From Chitinophagaceae bacterium (lineage in GTDB: Bacteria > Bacteroidota > Bacteroidia > Chitinophagales > Chitinophagaceae): 21,519 nucleotides of DNA. The notes beneath the pieces were generated by a model. It made no database searches. It was not told the origin of the DNA and saw only the letters and a list, made by a program, of their open reading frames with translations. Below are positions 8,901 to 14,003 of this stretch, in pieces. The DNA lies in assembly GCA_947468255.1 (NCBI GenBank), contig CANIMM010000023.1:1-21519 (forward strand), read 5' to 3'. Position 1 is the first letter of the stretch. Every line of letters starts with the position of its first letter. The translations under genes were made by a program, and so were the position numbers.

Positions 8901-9276
8901 TGTTCACCAATTGGGTTGCTCCGCCAGTAATCTGCCAGTCAATGCCTATTCCAATATTTGATTGCTGAAGGTCAGCAAATTCATTGTATACGATAATGTT
9001 GGCCCTACGTTGTAGACTATATTCTGTAAAGGCTTCTATTTTGGGAGTTTCTTCTTCTGCGACTTGCGCTATAAATTTGGCTAGTTCCTGGCCATTTTGA
9101 TTAAAATAAGTATTGAAATTTTTGGTTTGGTAGTACTGCCATTTAAATTTTTTAAATTGCACTCGATTTTTACCAAATTCCACCGTGTTTACCTGTGCCG
9201 ATGCGGTATGGGATCCAAGCAAAAGAATGCAGAGGGATGTAAAAATTATGCTGAACTTTGCCATGCTGAATTTCAT
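5917..9276 (-). CDS. Outer-membrane protein: degenerate peptidase-like domain, TolB-like propeller and C-terminal beta-barrel
   Basis: 1119 residues from the chosen start at 9276; the frame is open to 9312, but a promoter -7 box ends exactly there, so that Met would not be transcribed. A further Met at 9264 is also possible. A signal peptide ends SHTASAQ near residue 28. Residues about 30-280 resemble the gluzincin (peptidase MA) fold: the place of HExxH reads IREGIAR (143-149) and the later WFxEG motif reads LPKWLTNGY (173-181), so the zinc ligands are missing. Residues about 300-570 hold TolB/WD40-like blades (PIMAWDPKGTRLTVIY, TGIIFASNRPS, FTFISDENGVANRYAG). A polar linker follows, then from about 720 an Omp85/BamA-like barrel that ends in LSLGLDF with the C-terminal Phe typical of outer-membrane proteins. 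The role is unknown; surface or periplasmic binding, or assembly of envelope proteins, are guesses. Confidence 0.85.
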   Translation of the reverse strand: MKFSMAKFSIIFTSLCILLLGSHTASAQVNTVEFGKNRVQFKKFKWQYYQTKNFNTYFNQNGQELAKFIAQVAEEETPKIEAFTEYSLQRRANIIVYNEFADLQQSNIGIGIDWQITGGATQLVNNKMVVYFNGDHAHLRKQIREGIARILTDNILFGDDLGEVAGNQALLDLPKWLTNGYVAFAGENWNTALDDELKSEILSGNYRNFYQFAFEKPLLAGHSFWHFIEEKYKKENVTYLFYLARVYKNLNRACIQICKQKFKNVLSEFMEFEGEKYSNDISKRKAYPKGNVIESFDINKRQDYYRINVNPVAKNNTYAFVEYKKGLVKLKLSEDFSFTTLLKYGIRSYKNETNPSYPIMAWDPKGTRLTVIYSQEGRLKLFVYDVVTRIKSPKLDLTNQFQQIQDVKYMLDSKTLLLSAIKNGHTDIFTLNLENEKVQQITDDVYDDLDATFVSFPGKTGIIFASNRPSADAKSGDTVLPSKNNYNVFLITNFGNKPSLNQITQLSHQQYGNARYPMPYNSNHFTFISDENGVANRYAGFFTTKAAGLDTLILIADEILRNPSLKEIDSTLKVYKKMDVDSIAVVAVSKDSAYTFPLTNYESSVAETRIAGTNNQVSEVTRQSDQKTLYKLKIDENTLRRRNITVPPTSYMKAIVMADKIEMKSADKLDSPLPTQDTVVIEANAFQTEFETEKKAVGKSAKTSDTEGGEYNAVLKKAKLFVYKPMKFGADYGGLSFNNSVLYNRYQPYTGGQGPINLSSNSVLNGLIRLGTSELMEDIKITGAFKLSTNLKDNEWLMSYQNLKRRIDWGTTYYRNVVGANNGRIFTNLYQANASYPFDNSKRIKLDVGFRSDRSFFYTDINDINSLKEPDIKRKFVTTHVEYVYDNTLNPTQNIWNGMRYKLYFDWNTDVSKEIYSTGKYNFNWGMDARYYYPIYRNFIWAGRAAGEFSWGNQKTIYYLGGTDGWLFPKFNNYNQPAADNYYTFQSLAVNMRGFNQNVSNGNNNVILNSEFRLPVFSTLFSRPINNAFLRNFQLVQFVDLGAAWNGSYNGLQRPSVILGEPPIQVVSTVGGIGPFAGGYGFGARSTLLGYFLRFDAGWPMNGIFKGKPVLNLSLGLDF

Positions 9277-9311
9277 ATTTGGTAATATAAATAATGTATC
9301 TAAATTAATCA

Positions 9312-9340
9312 TAAAAATATTGCTTTATTAAGTAAACAAA
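9312..9340 (-). promoter_or_regulatory. Likely promoter of the peptidase-like/propeller/barrel gene
   Basis: On the minus strand TTTG (9340-9337) is followed after 17 bases by TATTTTTA (9319-9312). This fits the Bacteroidota primary sigma pattern TTTG-N17 to 23-TAnnTTTG with one mismatch. Transcription would start about 7 bases further, near 9305, leaving a leader of about 30 bases before the ATG at 9276. The ATG at 9312 overlaps the last base of the -7 box, which argues against using it. Confidence 0.45.
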
Positions 9341-9346
9341 TTGCTA

Positions 9347-9985
9347 ATGTTTAAAATAAAATCTTTTACTTTCAATCCTATCGGAGAAAATACTTATTTA
9401 CTCTATAATGAGTCAAAACAGTGTATTATAATTGATCCAGGATGTTATTTTGACGAGGAAAAGGATAGCTTCAAGGCCTTTATTACTCAAAATGAGCTAA
9501 AACCAACGCAATTACTCAATACCCACTGCCACCTAGATCACGTTTTTGGCAACAAAATGGTGGCGGAGACCTACCAGTTAACCCTGCAGATGCACGAAAG
9601 GGAAAAATTGGTACTATCCTATGCCCCAACATCTGGATTGATGTACAATCTGCCTTTTGACAATTATGAAGGGGGGGTTATTTTACTAAAAGAGGGCGAC
9701 AGTTTGCTATTGGGACAAGATGAATTGAAAGTAATCGAAGTTCCTGGGCACTCTCCTGGAAGCATTTGCTTTTATTGTGCCAAACAACATTTTTTAATTG
9801 GGGGCGATGTATTGTTTCAAGGAAGCATCGGCAGAACGGACTTGCCTTTGGGTGATCACGAGGCTTTAATACATCATATTAAAACTAAATTACTGGTATT
9901 GCCAGAAGAAACGGTGGTATACAGTGGGCATGGTGCAACTACCACCATTGGTGAGGAAAAGGCGAATAACCCCTATCTAAGGTGA
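9347..9985 (+). CDS. Metallo-beta-lactamase fold hydrolase, glyoxalase II-like (YcbL type)
   Basis: 212 residues starting at the ATG at 9347; a TTG two codons earlier (9341) is less likely. The metal-binding motif is complete: THCHLDH (His60, His62, Asp64, His65), His135 in GHSPGS, Asp154 in GGDVLF and His195 in YSGHG. GSIGRTDLPLGD and the C-terminal NPYL are typical of the short, cytosolic YcbL-like branch that lacks the long glutathione-binding C-terminal domain of GloB. Family members hydrolyse thioesters such as S-lactoylglutathione, but Bacteroidota generally do not use glutathione much, so the true substrate is uncertain. It diverges from the barrel gene with a 70-base shared spacer. 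No clear terminator follows: a T8 run at 10019-10026 has no good stem before it. Confidence 0.9.
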   Translation: MFKIKSFTFNPIGENTYLLYNESKQCIIIDPGCYFDEEKDSFKAFITQNELKPTQLLNTHCHLDHVFGNKMVAETYQLTLQMHEREKLVLSYAPTSGLMYNLPFDNYEGGVILLKEGDSLLLGQDELKVIEVPGHSPGSICFYCAKQHFLIGGDVLFQGSIGRTDLPLGDHEALIHHIKTKLLVLPEETVVYSGHGATTTIGEEKANNPYLR

Positions 9986-10047
9986 AATAGCAGAGGCCGA
10001 TAGCTGCAGGGATTTCCATTTTTTTTCGTAATTCATGATTGATACGA

Positions 10048-10068
10048 TAAAAAAAGCCCTATCAGGGG
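10048..10068 (-). terminator. Likely terminator of the methylmalonyl-CoA epimerase gene
   Basis: On the minus strand, just after the stop codon, CCCT-GAT-AGGG forms a short GC-rich hairpin and is followed by C and seven T. Two A-T pairs across a C-C mismatch can extend the stem. It lies between two convergent genes and could weakly stop the plus-strand hydrolase transcript too, since the other side reads TTATTTATTTT. Confidence 0.55.
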
Positions 10069-10470
10069 TTATTTATTTTCCATACATAGCTCTATTAAAA
10101 CACTGTTGGTTCCTTTTGGATGTAAAAAACATACCAATTTATTATCCGCCCCCAGTTTGGGTATTTCGTTTAACAGTGTAAACCCTTCCGTTTGTAACCT
10201 TGCCATTTCGGCCTCGATATCGGCTACTTCAAGTGCAATATGATGAATTCCTTCCCCTTTTTTTTCAATGAATTTGGCAATGACCCCATCTTGGGTACTG
10301 CTTTCCAATAGTTCAATTTTTGTATCACCCTTTTGAAAAAAGGCGGTATTTACTTGTTCTGTTTCAACTATTTCGGTCTTATAACAATCTGTATTAAGTA
10401 GCTTTTCAAAAAGCGGGATCGAAATTGAGAGTTCTTTTACGGCAATACCAATATGTTCAATTTTTAGCAT
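10069..10470 (-). CDS. mce: Methylmalonyl-CoA epimerase
   Basis: 133 residues, the usual length of this vicinal-oxygen-chelate (glyoxalase I-like) family. It opens MLKIEHIGIAVKEL with the first metal His (residue 6). The second half has GIHHIALEV (metal His77), FLHPKGTNSVLIEL (the family HPK motif) and metal Glu127. The enzyme interconverts the (2S) and (2R) forms of methylmalonyl-CoA in the cytoplasm and joins propionyl-CoA or odd-chain fatty-acid degradation to succinyl-CoA, or runs the other way in propionate production. The mutase and carboxylase genes are not in this window. It stands alone, converging with the hydrolase gene and diverging from iscS with 131 bases between. Confidence 0.9.
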   Translation of the reverse strand: MLKIEHIGIAVKELSISIPLFEKLLNTDCYKTEIVETEQVNTAFFQKGDTKIELLESSTQDGVIAKFIEKKGEGIHHIALEVADIEAEMARLQTEGFTLLNEIPKLGADNKLVCFLHPKGTNSVLIELCMENK

Positions 10471-10568
10471 AGATGAGTTTTTTGACTGTTTTGGTGCTCA
10501 ATGTTTACGAAATAGGTAAAATGAATGGCTCGAAGCCTTGGAGAGGGCTTAAATAAATCCATTTATTG

Positions 10569-10576
10569 TAAATTTG
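10569..10576 (+). promoter_or_regulatory. -7 promoter box of the isc genes
   Basis: TAAATTTG matches the Bacteroidota -7 consensus TAnnTTTG exactly, 25 bases before the iscS ATG. Transcription would start near 10583, leaving a leader of about 19 bases. The nearest upstream TTG (10538-10540) is 28 bases away, outside the usual 17-23, so the -33 element is weak or missing. Confidence 0.5.
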
Positions 10577-10601
10577 CATTGTAATATAAAAATAGAAGAA
10601 T

Positions 10602-11819
10602 ATGTTGAAGTTACCGATTTATCTAGATAACAATGCTACCACCCCAATGGACCCGAGGGTTTTGGAAGCGATGACCCCTTATTTTTTAGAGCATTTTGGC
10701 AATGCGGCCAGCCGTAATCATCCTTTTGGCTGGGAAGCAGAAGAAGCAGTAGACTATGCACGTGAGCAGGTGGCTAAATTAATTGGTGCCGATCCAAAAG
10801 AGATCATTTTTACAAGTGGTGCTACTGAGGGCGATAATCTGGCAATTAAGGGCATTTTTGAAATGTATGCAAGTAAAGGCAATCATATTATTACTGCTAC
10901 CACTGAACATAAAGCAGTGTTGGATACTTGTAAGCATATTGAAAAAGCAGGGGGAGAGGTGACTTATTTGAAGGTAAAGCCGGATGGTTTAATCGATCTG
11001 AATGAGTTGGAAGCAGCTATTCGCCCCACTACTATTCTAATAGCGATTATGTATGCCAATAATGAAATTGGAACAGTTCAGCCAATTAGTGCAATTAGCG
11101 CCATTGCTAAAAAACACGGGGTGCTACTTTTTACAGATGCTGTACAGGCGGTAGGTAAAATTCCGGTGGATGTAAACAAAGATGGAATTGACTTAATGGC
11201 ATTTACTGCCCATAAAATGTATGGTCCCAAAGGAGTGGGTGCCCTATATGTTCGAAGAAAAAATCCTCGTGTAAAAGTTACCGCACAAATGGACGGGGGC
11301 GGACACGAAAGAGGAATGCGTAGCGGAACACTCAATGTACCCGGTATAGTAGGATTTGGTAAAGCCTGTGAAATATGTATGCAGGATATGGAAGCAGATA
11401 CCAAACGAATCAGCAAACTAAGGGATAAGTTGGAAACGGAATTAATGAAGCTGGAAGAGGCGTATATCAATGGAAGTACCGAACACCGTTTACCACATGT
11501 GACCAATATTTCTTTTAAGCATGTAGAAGGAGAAGGGTTGTTGATGGGATTCAATAAAAATATCGCATTAAGTTCCGGCTCGGCTTGTACTTCTGCTTCA
11601 CTCGAACCATCTTATGTGTTGAAAGCATTGGGTTTAGGGGATGATTTGGCACACAGTTCACTTCGTTTTGGCCTTGGCCGTTTCACCAATGAGGAGCAAA
11701 TTGATTATACCATCAAGGCTATCAGCGAAACGGTACTAAAGTTAAGGGATATGAGCCCGCTCTGGGAAATGTATAAGGAGGGGATAGATTTAAGTAAAAT
11801 TGAGTGGGCAGCACATTAA
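10602..11819 (+). CDS. iscS: Cysteine desulfurase, IscS/NifS type
   Basis: 405 residues, close to the length of E. coli IscS. It is a PLP enzyme that takes sulfur from L-cysteine, releases alanine and passes persulfide sulfur to IscU and other acceptors. Visible marks are DNNATTPMDPRV at the N-terminus, SGATEGDNLAIKG, TEHKAVL, the cofactor-contacting FTDAVQAVGK, the Schiff-base Lys205 in TAHKMYGPKG and the catalytic Cys329 in SSGSACTSASLEPSYVL. The longer active-site loop marks class I (IscS), not SufS. It leads a same-strand cluster iscS-iscU-iscA, with 94 bases to iscU. An exact -7 box lies upstream. No iscR gene, hscA, hscB or ferredoxin gene is present in the window. Confidence 0.96.
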   Translation: MLKLPIYLDNNATTPMDPRVLEAMTPYFLEHFGNAASRNHPFGWEAEEAVDYAREQVAKLIGADPKEIIFTSGATEGDNLAIKGIFEMYASKGNHIITATTEHKAVLDTCKHIEKAGGEVTYLKVKPDGLIDLNELEAAIRPTTILIAIMYANNEIGTVQPISAISAIAKKHGVLLFTDAVQAVGKIPVDVNKDGIDLMAFTAHKMYGPKGVGALYVRRKNPRVKVTAQMDGGGHERGMRSGTLNVPGIVGFGKACEICMQDMEADTKRISKLRDKLETELMKLEEAYINGSTEHRLPHVTNISFKHVEGEGLLMGFNKNIALSSGSACTSASLEPSYVLKALGLGDDLAHSSLRFGLGRFTNEEQIDYTIKAISETVLKLRDMSPLWEMYKEGIDLSKIEWAAH

Positions 11820-11863
11820 TTTATAAATAAACAAAATAATAAGTAGGAAACTTAGTTAAAGTA

Positions 11864-11894
11864 TTTGATTCATTTTTTAGTTTTCTTAATTTCA
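11864..11894 (+). promoter_or_regulatory. Possible internal promoter before iscU
   Basis: TTTG (11864-11867) is followed after 19 bases by TAATTTCA (11887-11894). The spacing is right for the Bacteroidota pattern, but two of the six fixed -7 bases differ. A start near 11901 would leave a leader of about 13 bases to the iscU ATG. The 94-base gap after iscS leaves room for it. Confidence 0.25.
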
Positions 11895-11913
11895 CATTTT
11901 TAAATTTACAACT

Positions 11914-12333
11914 ATGGCATATTCGGAAAAAGTAATTGATCATTACCAAAATCCCAAAAATGTGGGTACGCTCGATAAAAGCAGTAAGAATGTAGGAACT
12001 GGGCTTGTAGGAGCTCCTGAGTGCGGCGATGTAATGCGTTTGCAAATTGAAGTAGATGATGCAACCGGCATGATTACAGATGCAAAATTTAAAACCTTTG
12101 GTTGTGGTTCTGCAATTGCTTCTTCTTCTTTGGCTACAGAATGGCTAAAAGGGAAAAGTATTGATGAGGCACTTACTGTAGACAATATGGATTTTGTGGA
12201 AGAGTTGAATCTGCCACCTGTAAAAATTCACTGTTCAGTGTTGGCAGAAGATGCGATTAAAGCTGCTATCAACGATTACAGGGTAAAAAATGGCATGGAT
12301 TCGATTAAGTTTGAGGAATCTGTGGTTCACTAG
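11914..12333 (+). CDS. iscU: Fe-S cluster assembly scaffold protein IscU
   Basis: 139 residues. It is the scaffold on which iron and IscS-derived sulfur are built into [2Fe-2S] clusters. All ligand residues are present: Cys37 in GAPECGDVM, with the neighbouring Asp39, Cys64 in FGCGSAIASSS and His106-Cys107 in KIHCSVLAEDAIKAAI. The LPPVK motif at 100-104, which the HscA chaperone recognises in proteobacteria, is intact although hscA and hscB are not next to it. MAYSEKVIDHYQNPKNVG is the classic IscU opening and excludes the SufU branch. It follows iscS after 94 bases and precedes iscA by 62 bases. Confidence 0.96.
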   Translation: MAYSEKVIDHYQNPKNVGTLDKSSKNVGTGLVGAPECGDVMRLQIEVDDATGMITDAKFKTFGCGSAIASSSLATEWLKGKSIDEALTVDNMDFVEELNLPPVKIHCSVLAEDAIKAAINDYRVKNGMDSIKFEESVVH

Positions 12334-12357
12334 GTCTTTGAAAGCCTAAACTGCGGA

Positions 12358-12373
12358 TACGCTTGAATGCGTA
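12358..12373 (+). repeat. Small hairpin between iscU and iscA
   Basis: TACGC (12358-12362) and GCGTA (12369-12373) pair around a 6-base loop, 22 bases before the iscA ATG. No T run follows, so it is not a terminator. It might tune the iscA part of the transcript through RNA stability, but this is inference. Confidence 0.35.
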
Positions 12374-12395
12374 CAAAAGAACAAAAGTTTTAAAA

Positions 12396-12812
12396 ATGAA
12401 TAGTAACGGTTCAAATATATCGGACAATAATGCGGTAGCGGAAGCAGCTCCTTTGGTTGCACCTATGGCCTTGGATAATGCTATTTATATCAGCGACAAG
12501 GCAAAGGAAAAGGTGATTACGCTAATGAAGGATGCAGGCTTGGCAGAGGATCCATCCTATTTTTTGCGAGTAGGCGTAGTAGGGGGAGGATGTAGTGGCT
12601 TAAGTTATAAAATGGACTTCGACAATGAGCAAAAGCCAATGGATCAATCTTTTGAAGACAAGGGGATTAAAATTGTAACCGACCTCAAAAGCTTTTTGTA
12701 CCTGGTTAATACCGAGCTGGAATTTAGTGATGGACTGAATGGTAAGGGCTTTTATTTCGACAATCCCAATGCTAGTAGAAGTTGTGGTTGTGGTGAAAGT
12801 TTTGCTGTATAG
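12396..12812 (+). CDS. iscA: Iron-sulfur cluster assembly accessory protein, IscA/ErpA/HesB family
   Basis: 138 residues from the ATG at 12396. A TTG 11 codons earlier (12363) is in frame, but it sits in the intergenic hairpin and is not needed. The A-type domain begins near IYISDKAKEKVITLM and has the three conserved cysteines: Cys66 in VVGGGCSGLSYKM, and Cys130 and Cys132 in the C-terminal SCGCGESF. The roughly 28 residues before the domain are Asn/Ala-rich and are probably a disordered tail. A-type proteins bind iron or [2Fe-2S]/[4Fe-4S] clusters and hand them to target apoproteins. IscA, ErpA and SufA cannot be told apart by sequence alone; the symbol rests on its place after iscS and iscU. 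A strong terminator follows at 12854. Confidence 0.9.
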   Translation: MNSNGSNISDNNAVAEAAPLVAPMALDNAIYISDKAKEKVITLMKDAGLAEDPSYFLRVGVVGGGCSGLSYKMDFDNEQKPMDQSFEDKGIKIVTDLKSFLYLVNTELEFSDGLNGKGFYFDNPNASRSCGCGESFAV

Positions 12813-12853
12813 TTTACACTTCGCTTAAATAAGTTGTAGAAACGAACAATATT

Positions 12854-12884
12854 CCCGGTTGCCGAAGGTAGCCGGGCTTTTTTT
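12854..12884 (+). terminator. Strong Rho-independent terminator of the isc genes
   Basis: A 10-pair stem (12854-12863 with 12867-12876, two of the pairs G-T) with CCCGG/CCGGG at the base and a GAA loop is followed by C and seven T (12878-12884). It lies 41 bases after the iscA stop and should end the iscS-iscU-iscA transcript. Confidence 0.85.
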
Positions 12885-12949
12885 GCCCCCATCTTGATGG
12901 TGCCGTTGATTTGGAAATGGGTGCTTTTAAGTAGGATAAGGTCTGGAAT

Positions 12950-12976
12950 AAAAAGTCCCGCCTTTTGGGCGGGACT
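12950..12976 (-). terminator. Minus-strand terminator with no gene before it
   Basis: AGTCCCGCC (12954-12962) and GGCGGGACT (12968-12976) form a perfect 9-pair stem with a 5-base loop. Read on the minus strand the stem is followed by TTTTTATT; read on the plus strand it is followed by GAGCAG, with no T run. It therefore serves a minus-strand transcript entering from the 13.0-13.27 kb side, where no gene is recognised. Confidence 0.65.
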
Positions 12977-12987
12977 GAGCAGTTAGT

Positions 12988-13016
12988 TTTGGTAAATAAC
13001 TATTGTTTGGTAAATA
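12988..13016. repeat. Two direct copies of TTTGGTAAATA
   Basis: The 11-base word occurs at 12988-12998 and 13006-13016, 18 bases apart start to start. It may be a regulatory site pair or slippage debris in AT-rich DNA. Confidence 0.4.
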
Positions 13017-13244
13017 TCTGAGGTACGAAGGGCGGTTTTATTAGAAACATCCAAGAGCGTACTTCAAGTGGTAATATATTAGCAGTTTAATCAAGAACAA
13101 TAGACAAAGACTTTATTTAAAACGCTGCATTGGAGCAATAATTTTTTTTATAAATCACCCAAGCGGTCGAATTAAGAAATATCATTATATAATTAAATTG
13201 AAACCAAATCATATTTAAACAAAATGATTGTAGGCGCTAAGCAG

Positions 13245-13254
13245 TAAATTGCAT
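13245..13254 (+). promoter_or_regulatory. Possible -7 region of gldF
   Basis: TAAATTGCAT differs from the iscS promoter word TAAATTTGCAT by one missing T and lies about 15 bases before the gldF ATG. No -33 TTTG with proper spacing is seen, so this is only a candidate. Confidence 0.25.
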
Positions 13255-13269
13255 CTAATATTATTATCC

Positions 13270-13992
13270 ATGTGGAGTATTTGTAAAAAGGAATTGCACC
13301 AATTTTTTAGTAACCTTACGGGGTACATTGCCATTATTTTGTTTTTACTAGTAAATGGTTTTTATTTGTTTGTATTAAATGATAGCAATCTTTTTGATTT
13401 TGGGTATGCTACCCTGGATACATTTTTTGAACTATCTCCCTGGGTAATGATTTTTTTAGTACCCGCTATCACGATGCGTTCCTTATCCGAAGAATTTAGA
13501 TCTGGCACAATTGAGGTATTGCAAACCAGTCCGCTCACCAAATTTCAGATCGTTGCAGGTAAATACATTGCTATATTAGGGGTACTCATCTTTGTAATTG
13601 CGCCTACCTTCATTTATATCGTTACGATCAAGCGCTTGAGTGCCGGGGGAGGAATTGATGGAGGCGGTATTGCTGGTAGTTATATAGGCCTTTTTTTATT
13701 GGCATCTGTATTTGCGGCGATTGGTTTATGCGGCAGCAGCTTTACTAATAATGCGGTAGTAGCTTTTTTAACCAGTGCTTTTGCTTGCTTGCTACTTTAT
13801 TATGGTTTCAATGCAATTAGTAAGCTACCAGTTTTTCAGGCGAAAGCGGATTATTATATAGAAATGTGGGGGATTGATTTTCATTACAAAAGTGTAAGTC
13901 GCGGGCTGTTAGATACTAGGGATATCATTTATTTTGGAAGTCTCATTACACTGTTTCTTTTGATCACCATTAAAAATTTACTTAAGCGATAA
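13270..13992 (+). CDS. gldF: ABC transporter permease GldF (gliding-motility associated)
   Basis: 240 residues from the ATG at 13270. The frame has an earlier Met-like codon at 13249, but the family starts right at the cytoplasmic helix MWSICKKELHQFFSN. Six membrane segments lie at about 18-37, 54-69, 99-119, 136-156, 162-180 and 217-236. The coupling motif EEFRSGTIEVLQTSPLT (74-90), typical of ABC-2/NosY-like permeases, follows helix 2. In Flavobacterium johnsoniae GldF works with GldG and the ATPase GldA in an inner-membrane transporter linked to gliding. gldA is not in this window, and not all gliding Bacteroidota have this transporter, so motility should not be inferred from it. It is followed after 11 bases by gldG. 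Confidence 0.92.
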   Translation: MWSICKKELHQFFSNLTGYIAIILFLLVNGFYLFVLNDSNLFDFGYATLDTFFELSPWVMIFLVPAITMRSLSEEFRSGTIEVLQTSPLTKFQIVAGKYIAILGVLIFVIAPTFIYIVTIKRLSAGGGIDGGGIAGSYIGLFLLASVFAAIGLCGSSFTNNAVVAFLTSAFACLLLYYGFNAISKLPVFQAKADYYIEMWGIDFHYKSVSRGLLDTRDIIYFGSLITLFLLITIKNLLKR

Positions 13993-14003
13993 CTATCATA
14001 TAA

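Larger units (their letters stand above)
12885..13269. other. 385-base stretch without a convincing gene
   Basis: Between the isc terminator and gldF no reading frame looks like a real gene on either strand. The stretch holds a perfect hairpin with a T run only on the minus strand (12950-12976), an 11-base direct repeat (12988-12998 and 13006-13016), and near its right end a TAAATTGCAT (13245-13254) that resembles the iscS -7 region with one T missing. On the minus strand a 26-codon open frame (13063 down to a TAA at 12985-12983) ends 7 bases before the hairpin; it has no ATG and could be a gene remnant or chance. Confidence 0.5.

Noticed and set aside
10001..10026. Terminator of the metallo-beta-lactamase gene before the T8 run
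   Set aside because: No stem of more than about four pairs can be formed directly before the T run.
11078..11554. 158-codon minus-strand frame inside iscS
   Set aside because: It is a shadow of a clearly coding plus-strand gene, with no recognisable domain.
12363..12395. TTG start for iscA
   Set aside because: It lies in the loop of the intergenic hairpin, and an ATG at 12396 is available well ahead of the conserved domain.
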